Of a stretch of 6,917 nucleotides of DNA, positions 1-5,769 are shown piece after piece. Numbering within the stretch: the stretch's first letter is position 1; every line of letters begins with the position of its first letter. The position numbers were made by a program, and so were the translations under genes. Source of the stretch: Paracoccaceae bacterium (GTDB taxonomy: Bacteria; Pseudomonadota; Alphaproteobacteria; Rhodobacterales; Rhodobacteraceae); the NCBI GenBank assembly GCA_003565055.1, contig PXDM01000246.1, forward strand, positions 1 through 6,917, written 5' to 3'. The notes under the pieces are model-generated. The model had not been told where the DNA came from, searched no databases, and saw nothing but the letters and a program-made list of their open reading frames with translations.

Positions 1-149
1 CCGACAAGGCGCTCATTTTCCGTGAAGGCCACAATCGAAGGGGTTGTGCGCGCACCTTCTGAATTCTCGATCACGCGCGGCTGGCTGCCATCCATGATGG
101 CTACGCAGGAATTGGTTGTCCCAAGGTCGATACCGATGACTTTACCCAT
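1..149 (-). CDS. dnaK: Hsp70 chaperone DnaK, N-terminal fragment
   Basis: Reading leftward from the ATG at 149-147, the first 49 codons give a protein starting MGKVIGIDLGTTNSCVAIMD and running on through a VIENSEGARTTPSIVAF segment. This is the N-terminus of the DnaK/Hsp70 ATPase domain. The phosphate-1 loop GIDLGTTNSCVA lies at residues 6-17. DnaK is the cytoplasmic ATP-dependent chaperone that works with DnaJ and GrpE in folding, disaggregation and heat-shock control. The rest of the gene (about 590 residues by family norm) lies outside the window, so integrity cannot be judged. The start is supported by an AGAGGA Shine-Dalgarno (plus-strand tcctct, 158-163), about 8 bases upstream, and by the family's invariant MGKxIGIDLGTTNS beginning. 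It is transcribed divergently from the release-factor-like gene, and its promoter is annotated separately. Confidence 0.97.
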   Translation of the reverse strand, partial: MGKVIGIDLGTTNSCVAIMDGSQPRVIENSEGARTTPSIVAFTENERLV

Positions 150-247
150 AGTCTTCATCCTCTGCTTCAAGCGATGTGGCAGCGGGCTGGTCCTCTCAGG
201 CCCCGGCCCATCTGTTGATTTCAGGCCACTCCGGGCCTCTCGGGCGC

Positions 248-276
248 TATATAGGAAGGGGGTTTGGGGGCTGCAA
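248..276 (-). promoter_or_regulatory. dnaK promoter, heat-shock-like
   Basis: On the minus strand a -35 element TTGCAG (plus-strand ctgcaa, 271-276) and a -10 element TATATA (248-253) are separated by exactly 17 bp. The -10 reads CCTATATAG in its flanks. This resembles the CTTG...CCTATAT-type signals described for RpoH (sigma-32) promoters in alphaproteobacteria, but it also fits a housekeeping sigma-70 promoter. Transcription would begin near 240 and give a leader of about 90 nt before dnaK. The sigma assignment is inference; the spacing and hexamers are seen directly. Confidence 0.7.
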
Positions 277-287
277 CCGTAACAGTC

Positions 288-302
288 CTGTGAAAATCAC
301 AG
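288..302. promoter_or_regulatory. Perfect 15-bp palindrome, candidate operator
   Basis: CTGTGAAAATCACAG consists of the arms CTGTGA and TCACAG around AAA. It lies 11 bp upstream of the dnaK -35 element and 100 bp upstream of the divergent 403 gene. The half-sites resemble TGTGA/TCACA of CRP-type regulators, but the 3-bp spacer is shorter than the 6 bp of a normal CRP site. It is therefore more likely a site for another dimeric regulator, or chance. I could not assign a convincing promoter to the 403 gene; the palindrome might mark its control region. Confidence 0.35.
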
Positions 303-402
303 AAAACGACAATTTATGCTGATGATCCGAACAATGGCCTTCCGGTGGGCGGCAGAACATGGCATGCGGTGGCGCGTAATTTGAAACAGGAGTAGCGTAG
401 AC

Positions 403-1524
403 ATGCTATATGTAGATATCCCGACACAGGCCGAGATCGGACAGCTCGTCACCGCGCGCGGCGAGGCCATGATCAGCATTTACCTGAAAACGACGCCCGA
501 GACCCAACATATCGACGCTGCCCGGACCCGTCTGAAGCAACTGACCAACGATGCGGTGGCGCAACTCGAAGAAGTTGGCGTGGCCAAGCGCACGATCTGG
601 CCCGTCGAGGAATTGCTACATGACCTGATGGATGATGATGACTTCTGGCGCGTGCAGGCCAATTCTCTGGCGATTTTCGTGACCCCTGACGGGCTGCGCA
701 GCTTCCGCCTGCCGAACCACCTGACCGAGATGGTTCAGGTCTCAGACCGCTTCCACATCAAGCCGCTGTTGCGTGCTGTGTCGATGCCGCAGCATGCCTT
801 CATCCTGGCACTGGCCGAGAATGAACTGCGCGTGGTCGAGCTTCTGGGCGACCAGCCCGCACAGGAATTGCGCATCCCGAACCTGCCGAAAGACGCGGCC
901 TCGGTCGCGGGCACGGCGAATGTCAATTCGCGTAGCTATTCGGGCCGTCAGGGCGGCGGCGAAGGCCAGAAACACCATCTGCGCCAATATTGCCGCCAGA
1001 TCGACGCCGCCCTTCGCGGACTTCTCGCCGGGCGTCATGAGCCGCTGATCCTCGCTGCGACCGATCCGCTGCTGTCGATCTACCGCTCAATCAACAGCTA
1101 CCCGCATCTGGCCGAACAGGCGATCACCAAGAGCCCGGTGCGCGTGCCAGCGCATGAGCTGGGCGCACAGGCGCGCGAGATCGTGGATGCGATCAACGCG
1201 GAGTCGGTCGCGGCGTTTGGCGATCTCTACTCCGCGCGCGAAAATGACGGGCGCGCGACCACGCAAGTCGCGCGTGCGGCGCGGGCGGCGACGTTCGGGG
1301 CTATCGATACGCTTCTGGTGGACATGGACAGTGTCGTGCCGGGCATGGTTGACGAGACCTCCGGCGAGATCACGATGGACGACAGCGAAAACGCCGTCAG
1401 CTACGGTGTGATCGACGAGATCGCGGGTCGCGTGATCGCCAATGGCGGCAAGGTCATCGCTGTACGCCGCGCGGATATCCCGCAAGAGGCGGAACTCGCC
1501 GCTGTGCTGCGCTACGCGATCTGA
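403..1524 (+). CDS. eRF1-like bacterial release factor homologue (baeRF class)
   Basis: This 373-residue cytoplasmic protein has no signal peptide or membrane segment. The layout resembles archaeo-eukaryotic release factor eRF1/Pelota. An N-terminal region (about 1-125) starts LYVDIPTQAEI and includes ISIYLKTTPETQ. A middle domain (about 126-290) contains GRQGGGEGQKHHLRQYCRQ at 181-199, which lines up with the GRGGQSALRFARLR loop of eRF1. The C-terminal domain (about 293-373) has GAIDTLLVDMD at the front, then VIANGGKVIAVRR and a final AAVLRYAI. That pattern is close to the L7Ae-like domain of eRF1, which ends ...GGILRYRV. Bacterial members (baeRF families) have been proposed, mostly from comparative genomics, to act on stalled or hibernating ribosomes; the function here is inferred. 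The ATG at 403 has AGGAG at 388-392 with a 10-nt gap. The gene is monocistronic: dnaK is divergent, and a strong terminator follows. The exact baeRF subfamily was not determined. Confidence 0.72.
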   Translation: MLYVDIPTQAEIGQLVTARGEAMISIYLKTTPETQHIDAARTRLKQLTNDAVAQLEEVGVAKRTIWPVEELLHDLMDDDDFWRVQANSLAIFVTPDGLRSFRLPNHLTEMVQVSDRFHIKPLLRAVSMPQHAFILALAENELRVVELLGDQPAQELRIPNLPKDAASVAGTANVNSRSYSGRQGGGEGQKHHLRQYCRQIDAALRGLLAGRHEPLILAATDPLLSIYRSINSYPHLAEQAITKSPVRVPAHELGAQAREIVDAINAESVAAFGDLYSARENDGRATTQVARAARAATFGAIDTLLVDMDSVVPGMVDETSGEITMDDSENAVSYGVIDEIAGRVIANGGKVIAVRRADIPQEAELAAVLRYAI

Positions 1525-1544
1525 CCTTGATCGAATGAGACAGG

Positions 1545-1578
1545 AAAGGCCGGGGCGCGCACGCGCTCCGGCCTTTTT
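1545..1578 (+). terminator. Rho-independent terminator of the 403 gene
   Basis: A near-perfect hairpin with arms AAAGGCCGGGGCGCG (1545-1559) and CGCGCTCCGGCCTTT (1562-1576) has 15 potential pairs, one of them a G-T wobble. A T-run at 1574-1578 follows. It starts 20 bp after the stop of the eRF1-like gene. It also sits just past the end of the convergent SDR gene (stop at 1587), so it may partly serve both directions. The minus-strand T-run is only three bases, so the plus-strand reading is the stronger one. Confidence 0.9.
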
Positions 1579-1586
1579 CGTGGCGC

Positions 1587-2351
1587 TTACCGCATCGGCA
1601 GGCGCGTCGCCCCATCGAGCCGGATCGTGGTGCCGTTCAGGTATGGGTTCTCGATGATCTGCGCGACCATCAGCGCAAATTCCGCCGGATCGCCCAACCG
1701 CGTCGGGAAGGGGATATTCGCCGTGATCGCGGCTGTGGTCTCCTCTGGCAGTGCCTCCATCATCGGAGTGCGGAACAGCCCCGGCGCGATGGCCATGCAG
1801 CGGATCCCGTCGCGGGCGAGATCGCGGGCAACCGGCAGACTCATCGCCGCAATCCCGCCTTTGGAGGCTGCGTAGGCCGCCTGCCCGATTTGCCCGTCCT
1901 GCCAGGCGGCGGAGGAGGTGTTCACGATCACCCCGCGCTCGCCCCCGTCCAGCGGCTCCAGCGTTCTCATCTGCGCGCAGGCATGGGCCATGACGTTGAA
2001 CGACCCGATCAGATTGACCCGGATCACGCGCTCGAAAAGCGCCGTCGAGGGCGTGCCGTCGCGGCCCACGACGCGCGCGGCATTGGCCACGCCCGCGCAA
2101 TTGACCACGGCGCGCAAGCTGCCAGTCGCTGCGGCCACAGCCTGCGCAACCACCGCGCCCACGGCGTCAGCGTCGCTCACATCGACCTGATAGGCCCGCC
2201 CGCCGATCTCATCCGCCACGGCCTGCGCGCGCTCCGGATCGAAATCAAAAATCGCCACGTCAGCGCCCAGCCCTGCGAGATGGCGCGCTGTCGCCGCCCC
2301 GAGCCCGCTGCCGCCACCAGTGACGATGGCCAGATGTCCTGCGATCTGCAT
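1587..2351 (-). CDS. 3-hydroxyacyl-CoA dehydrogenase, HSD10-type SDR
   Basis: This 254-residue classical short-chain dehydrogenase/reductase has a full motif set. These are TGGGSGLG (11-18) for dinucleotide binding, Asp36 after the second strand (favouring NAD over NADP), NCAG (84-87), Asn113, catalytic Ser147, Tyr160 and Lys164 (YxxxK), and PG at 190-191. Several stretches follow mammalian HSD17B10 (type II 3-hydroxyacyl-CoA dehydrogenase) almost residue for residue: GERGVIVNTSS, GQIGQAAYAASKGGI, IAPGLFRTP, PFPTRLGDPAEFA and IIENPYLNGTTIRLDGA. The likely reaction is NAD-dependent oxidation of 3-hydroxyacyl-CoA or 2-methyl-3-hydroxybutyryl-CoA, in fatty acid or isoleucine breakdown; the exact substrate cannot be read from sequence. 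The start is well fixed by GAGGAGGGAGC immediately before the ATG. The gene stands alone on its strand, divergent from the HD hydrolase and convergent with the eRF1-like gene. No usual beta-oxidation partner such as a thiolase or acyl-CoA dehydrogenase is in view. Confidence 0.9.
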   Translation of the reverse strand: MQIAGHLAIVTGGGSGLGAATARHLAGLGADVAIFDFDPERAQAVADEIGGRAYQVDVSDADAVGAVVAQAVAAATGSLRAVVNCAGVANAARVVGRDGTPSTALFERVIRVNLIGSFNVMAHACAQMRTLEPLDGGERGVIVNTSSAAWQDGQIGQAAYAASKGGIAAMSLPVARDLARDGIRCMAIAPGLFRTPMMEALPEETTAAITANIPFPTRLGDPAEFALMVAQIIENPYLNGTTIRLDGATRLPMR

Positions 2352-2410
2352 GCTCCCTCCTCATGAAACTCTGCAACGCAGGTATGCGACCGCCGACCCG
2401 CCTGCGCAAA

Positions 2411-2427
2411 GGCGACGTTACGTCACC
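2411..2427. promoter_or_regulatory. 17-bp near-palindrome between divergent genes
   Basis: GGCGACGTTACGTCACC has arms GGCGACGT and ACGTCACC around a central T at 2419. Seven of eight arm positions pair, and the inner GACGT-T-ACGTC is perfect. It sits in the 131-bp space between the SDR gene (start at 2351) and the HD-domain gene (start at 2483), about 60 bp from each. This is a typical position for an operator acting on one or both genes. No convincing -35/-10 pair could be assigned on either strand, so regulation is inference. Confidence 0.35.
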
Positions 2428-2482
2428 TGCTTGTCGCCCGTCCCCGCGCCCGCTAAGACACAGCAAAAGACACGAGGCCCCA

Positions 2483-3076
2483 ATGCCCCCTCCCAAACGC
2501 GCATGGCAGCGGATGCTGTCGGGGCGCAGGCTTGACCTGCTCGACCCGACGCCGGTGGATATCGAGATCGAGGATATCGCCCATGGGCTGGCTTTTGTCG
2601 CGCGCTGGAACGGGCAGACGCGCGGCGACTGGCCTTATTCGGTGGCCGAACATTCGCTGTTGGTCGAGGAAATCTACACCCGCATGACCCCGCGCCCCGA
2701 GCCGCGCTGGCAGCTTGCGGCCCTGCTGCATGATGCACCGGAGTATGTCATCGGCGACATGATCTCGCCTGTGAAAGCCGCTGTCGGGCCGGGCTATGAA
2801 GGGCTGGACGAGCGGCTGACCGCCGCGATCCATATCCGCTTCGGCCTGCCTGCGAAACTGCCTGCGCCCGTCAAGAAGAAGATCAAGGCCGCGGATCGCG
2901 TCTCGGCCTGGATGGAAGCGACGCAGCTCGCCGGGTTTTCCGCGCCGGAATCCGACAAGTTCTTCGGTCGCCCTGATCCGGGCTTGCTCAGCGGCCTCGA
3001 TCTGCACCTGCGCCCGCCCGCCGAGACCCGCGCGGCTTTCACGGCGCGGCATGCGGCACTTCTTGCGCAAATGTAA
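2483..3076 (+). CDS. HD-domain nucleotide phosphohydrolase, YfbR-like
   Basis: This 197-residue soluble protein belongs to the HD phosphohydrolase superfamily. The metal-binding set is visible: His57 in SVAEHS, His83-Asp84 in LLHDAPE, and Asp138 in KAADR. This is the H...HD...D pattern of YfbR-type 5'-deoxynucleotidases, which remove the phosphate from deoxynucleoside monophosphates. An ARW motif at 40-42 precedes the first His, as it does in YfbR. Length is close to E. coli YfbR (199). The opening WQRMLSGRRLDLLDPTP is a feature I associate with alphaproteobacterial members. Substrate remains unproven. An in-frame ATG at 2363 would add 40 low-complexity residues. I prefer 2483 because GAGG lies at 2474-2477 with a 5-nt gap, and because the extra segment would cover the intergenic palindrome and the upstream region of the divergent SDR gene. 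hemF follows 60 bp later on the same strand. Confidence 0.8.
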   Translation: MPPPKRAWQRMLSGRRLDLLDPTPVDIEIEDIAHGLAFVARWNGQTRGDWPYSVAEHSLLVEEIYTRMTPRPEPRWQLAALLHDAPEYVIGDMISPVKAAVGPGYEGLDERLTAAIHIRFGLPAKLPAPVKKKIKAADRVSAWMEATQLAGFSAPESDKFFGRPDPGLLSGLDLHLRPPAETRAAFTARHAALLAQM

Positions 3077-3090
3077 ACGCAGCTTGTCAC

Positions 3091-3110
3091 TTTGGCGCGG
3101 GCGTGCCAAA
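3091..3110. promoter_or_regulatory. 20-bp near-palindrome upstream of hemF
   Basis: TTTGGCGCGGGCGTGCCAAA has perfect 6-bp outer arms (TTTGGC/GCCAAA) and mostly complementary inner bases. It lies in the 60-bp gap between the HD-domain gene and hemF. A weak promoter candidate, TTGTCA (3084-3089) then CAAATC (3107-3112) with 17 bp between, would place the palindrome over the promoter core, a common repressor arrangement. No FNR-type TTGAT-N4-ATCAA site is visible. There is no T-run after it, so it is not a good terminator for the HD-domain gene. Confidence 0.35.
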
Positions 3111-3136
3111 TCTGGGCAAAGAGAAGGGTTCTGCTG

Positions 3137-4030
3137 ATGACTGATGATTTCACCGACCAGAAGCGCCGCGCGGCCAACTGGTTTCGGGAATTGCGCGACC
3201 AGATCGTGGCCGCTTTCGAGGCGGTCGAGGACAAGCATGACACAGGCCCTCTCTCGGAGCGCGCGCCCGGTCGTTTCGAGATCCGCAAGACCGAACGCCA
3301 CGGCCCGGATGGGCAGGACGCCGGTGGCGGGCTGATGAGCGTGATGCGCGGCGGGCGCGTGTTCGAGAAGGTCGGCGTGAATGTCTCGGAAGTCTACGGC
3401 GCGCTTGGCGATCAGGCGCAGCGCTCGCTGACGGCGCGCAAGGAAATTCCCGGGCTCGACGCTGATCCGCGCTTCTGGGCCAGCGGGATTTCACTCGTCG
3501 CCCATATGCAAAACCCGCATGTACCGGCTGTGCACATGAACACGCGGATGTTCTGGACACCGGGCGGCTGGTGGTTCGGCGGCGGCTCGGACCTGAACCC
3601 GTGCATCGAATATGAAAAAGATACGGCGGATTTTCACGCCACCTTGCAGCGCTATTGCGACCCGCATGGGGCGGAGCTTTATCCGCGCTTCAAGGCCTGG
3701 GCAGACGAGTATTTCTTCATCCCGCATCGCAAACGCGCGCGTGGTGTGGGCGGGATTTTCTACGATGATCGCTGCACAGGCGACTGGGAGGCCGATTTCG
3801 CCTTCACGCAGGATGTGGGCCGCGCCTTCCTGCCTGCTTTCCTAGCGCAGGTCGAACGGCGCAGGCAGATGGCGTGGACAGATGCGGATAAGGAAACCCA
3901 ACTGATCCATCGCGGGCTTTATGCTGAATACAACCTCGTCTATGATCGGGGCACGAAATTCGGGTTGCAAACCGGACATGACCCGGATGCCGTGCTGATG
4001 AGCCTGCCGCCTTTCGCCCGCTGGGTCTGA
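3137..4030 (+). CDS. hemF: Oxygen-dependent coproporphyrinogen III oxidase HemF
   Basis: This 297-residue protein is almost the same length as E. coli HemF (299). It uses O2 to decarboxylate two propionate side chains of coproporphyrinogen III and so gives protoporphyrinogen IX, in cytoplasmic haem (and, where present, bacteriochlorophyll) synthesis. Recognisable segments are GGGLMSVMRGGRVFEKVGVN (63-82), NPHVPAVHMNTRMF (126-139), WWFGGGSDLNP (145-155), the family signature from KAWADEYFFIPHR (186-198) to RGVGGIFYD (202-210), and EYNLVYDRGTKFGLQTG (264-280). In the signature the usual WC is WA, and the residues after HR are KRAR instead of the more common acid-containing run. The catalytic framework otherwise looks intact. 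An ATG at 3137 with AGAAGGG at 3122-3128 is preferred over an upstream in-frame start at 3092, because family members begin near here. panC starts 47 bp downstream without a visible terminator. Confidence 0.95.
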   Translation: MTDDFTDQKRRAANWFRELRDQIVAAFEAVEDKHDTGPLSERAPGRFEIRKTERHGPDGQDAGGGLMSVMRGGRVFEKVGVNVSEVYGALGDQAQRSLTARKEIPGLDADPRFWASGISLVAHMQNPHVPAVHMNTRMFWTPGGWWFGGGSDLNPCIEYEKDTADFHATLQRYCDPHGAELYPRFKAWADEYFFIPHRKRARGVGGIFYDDRCTGDWEADFAFTQDVGRAFLPAFLAQVERRRQMAWTDADKETQLIHRGLYAEYNLVYDRGTKFGLQTGHDPDAVLMSLPPFARWV

Positions 4031-4077
4031 GCTGCGTGACCAGCCCGCACCCTACAGCGTCACTCCGGGGGGAGCGC

Positions 4078-4950
4078 ATGGAGATTTGCCGCACCAAAGC
4101 CGCGATCCGCGATCTGATCGCTGACTGGCGCAGCGCATCTGACGCGCCTGTTGTGCTTGTACCGACCATGGGCTTTCTGCATGAGGGCCATCTGTCGCTG
4201 ATGCGTCTGGCCCGCGCGCGGGCAGGTGCTGAGGGCCGCGTCGTGGCCTCAATCTTCGTCAATCCCACGCAATTCGGCCCCGGCGAGGATTTCGACAGCT
4301 ATCCCCGCGATGAGGCGCGCGATTTCGACCTGCTGCTCGGTGAAGGGGTCGATGCGGTCTTCGCCCCCGCGCCGGGCGAGGTCTATGACCCGCAGGCCCA
4401 GACCATTGTCGAGACGCGTGAGCTTGCGAAAACCCTGATCGGCAAGCTGCGCCCCGGCCATTTCCGGGGCGTCGCGACCATCGTGACCAAACTGTTCAAC
4501 ATCATCCGTCCCGATACGGCTGTCTTCGGCGAAAAGGACTACCAGCAACTCGCCGTGATCCGCACCATGGCGCGCGATCTGGATATGGGGATCGAGATCA
4601 TCGGCGGCCCAATCCAGCGCGAAGCCGACGGGCTGGCCATGTCCTCGCGCAATGTGCGCCTGACCCCGGAGGACCGCGCCTGTGCCAGTGTGCTTGCGCG
4701 CGCGCTCGATCAGGCCGAGGAGATGGCACCGACCGGCGTCACCGCCGCGCGGCTGCGCAGCCATGTGCGCGCGACGCTCGACGCCGAGCCCCGCGCGCGG
4801 GTGCAGTCGGTCGATATCCGCGACGCGGTGAGCCTCGCCACGATATCCGGTCCGCTGACCCGCCCCGCAGTCATCCTGCTCGCCGTGTCCTTCGGAAGCG
4901 TCTTTCTGATAGACAACCGCGTTGTTCATCCCGAAAGTGAGGCCCCATGA
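4078..4950 (+). CDS. panC: Pantothenate synthetase PanC
   Basis: This 290-residue cytoplasmic enzyme (E. coli PanC: 283) joins pantoate and beta-alanine with ATP through a pantoyl-adenylate intermediate, the last step of pantothenate synthesis. Family landmarks are PTMGFLHEGHLSL (29-41), containing the HIGH-type nucleotide motif HEGH; FVNPTQFGPGEDFDSYPR (60-77); GHFRGVATIVTKLFN (127-141); GEKDYQQL (151-158); and GLAMSSRNVRL (185-195), carrying the KMSKS-like loop. The start at 4078 is preferred over a GTG at 4036 because GGGGGAG (4068-4074) lies just before the ATG and the protein then begins in the family-typical way. Its stop overlaps the panB start by ATGA (4947-4950), which indicates translational coupling and a panCB operon. 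Confidence 0.97.
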   Translation: MEICRTKAAIRDLIADWRSASDAPVVLVPTMGFLHEGHLSLMRLARARAGAEGRVVASIFVNPTQFGPGEDFDSYPRDEARDFDLLLGEGVDAVFAPAPGEVYDPQAQTIVETRELAKTLIGKLRPGHFRGVATIVTKLFNIIRPDTAVFGEKDYQQLAVIRTMARDLDMGIEIIGGPIQREADGLAMSSRNVRLTPEDRACASVLARALDQAEEMAPTGVTAARLRSHVRATLDAEPRARVQSVDIRDAVSLATISGPLTRPAVILLAVSFGSVFLIDNRVVHPESEAP

Positions 4951-5756
4951 GTGTCCAGACCCAGATCCGCCGAATGACAGTCCCCCAGATCCGCGCCCGC
5001 AAGGGGGGCGATCCGATTGTCTCGCTGACCTCCTACCATGCGCATACGGCCGCCATTGTGGACAAATACGCGGATTTCATTCTGGTGGGCGATAGTCTGG
5101 GGATGGTCATGCACGGAATGGAATCGACCATCGGCGTGCCGCTTGATCTGATGATCATGCATGGCCGCGCGGTCGTGCGCGGCACCAAGCGGGCGCTGAT
5201 CATCGTCGACATGCCCTTCGGCACCTATGAGGAATCGCCGAATATGGCCTTTCGCAATGCCGCGCGGATCATGAAGGAAACGGCCTGCGGCGCGGTCAAG
5301 CTGGAGGGCGGCGCGCGCATGGCCGAGACGATCCATTTCCTTGTCGAGCGCGGGATTCCCGTGATGGCGCATATCGGGCTGACGCCGCAATCGAGCCATG
5401 TCATGGGCGGCTTCAAGACCCAGGGCCGCGACGAGGACACATGGGACGCGCATATCGCCGATGCCAAAGCCGTGGCCGAGGCCGGGGCCTTCGCGCTGGT
5501 CGTCGAGGGCGTGGTCGCCCCGCTCGCGGACAAGATCACCGCTGCGGTGGATATTCCGACGATCGGGATTGGCGCATCGGCGAAGTGCGACGGGCAGATC
5601 CTCGTGCTGGAGGATATGCTGGGGCTCAACCCCTGGGTGCCGAAATTCGTCAAGAAATACGGCGATCTCGGCCCCGCCATCGAGGCCGCCGTCGCAGGCT
5701 ATGCCGAGGAGGTCAAGACGCGCGCCTTCCCCGATGAGGAGCATGTCTATCGCTGA
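4947..5756 (+). CDS. panB: Ketopantoate hydroxymethyltransferase PanB
   Basis: This 269-residue enzyme (E. coli PanB: 264) transfers a hydroxymethyl group from 5,10-methylenetetrahydrofolate to 2-oxoisovalerate and gives ketopantoate, the committed step towards pantothenate. The metal and catalytic residues of this TIM-barrel family are present: Asp49 in VGDSLGMV (47-54), Asp88 in VDMPFGTY, Lys118 and Glu120 in AVKLEGG, and Glu187 in VVEGV. IPTIGIGASAKCDGQILV (203-220) and HIGLTPQ (142-148) are also typical. It begins inside the panC stop (ATGA), so it is probably translated by ribosomes finishing panC. PanE, or a reductase acting on ketopantoate, is not in this window. The gene ends only 10 bp from the stop of the convergent secreted-protein gene. 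Confidence 0.97.
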   Translation: MSVQTQIRRMTVPQIRARKGGDPIVSLTSYHAHTAAIVDKYADFILVGDSLGMVMHGMESTIGVPLDLMIMHGRAVVRGTKRALIIVDMPFGTYEESPNMAFRNAARIMKETACGAVKLEGGARMAETIHFLVERGIPVMAHIGLTPQSSHVMGGFKTQGRDEDTWDAHIADAKAVAEAGAFALVVEGVVAPLADKITAAVDIPTIGIGASAKCDGQILVLEDMLGLNPWVPKFVKKYGDLGPAIEAAVAGYAEEVKTRAFPDEEHVYR

Positions 5757-5769
5757 GCAGGCAGGCTCA
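5754..5769. repeat. Short inverted repeat spanning two convergent stop codons
   Basis: TGAGCAGGCAGGCTCA has arms TGAGC and GCTCA around 6 bases. It contains the panB stop (5754-5756) and the stop of the opposing gene (5767-5769). There is no T-run on either side, so a terminator role is doubtful. With only five pairs it may simply reflect two TGA stops facing each other in GC-rich DNA. No better terminator is visible between these convergent genes, so their transcripts may overlap. Confidence 0.3.

Noticed and set aside
22..282. Plus-strand open frame of 86 codons over the dnaK start and promoter
   Set aside because: It is antisense to dnaK and runs through the dnaK promoter; no ribosome binding site or domain.
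323..328. TGATCC upstream of the 403 gene, resembling the -35 element of Rhodobacter RpoE (ECF sigma) promoters
   Set aside because: No matching TAAGA-like -10 element occurs at the required spacing, where the sequence is GC-rich. Probably chance.
1087..2100. Long minus-strand open frame of 337 codons across the eRF1-like gene, its terminator and the SDR gene
   Set aside because: It is Arg/Gly/Ala-rich low-complexity translation, crosses a strong terminator and overlaps two well-supported genes in other frames. It is a shadow caused by high GC.
2363..2482. N-terminal extension of the HD-domain protein to an ATG at 2363
   Set aside because: The added residues are Arg/Pro-rich, have no convincing ribosome binding site, and would cover the divergent regulatory region. 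The ATG at 2483 is better.
2453..3301. Minus-strand frame of 282 codons opposite the HD-domain gene and the hemF start
   Set aside because: No recognisable domain, and it is antisense to two proteins with clear motifs. GC-driven shadow.
4036..4077. GTG start 14 codons upstream for PanC
   Set aside because: The ATG at 4078 has a strong GGGGGAG just before it and gives the family-typical N-terminus.
4926..5744. Minus-strand frame of 272 codons opposite panB, and a similar one opposite panC (4249-4929)
   Set aside because: Both mirror conserved enzymes codon for codon, are rich in His/Asp/Arg, and show no domain or ribosome binding site.
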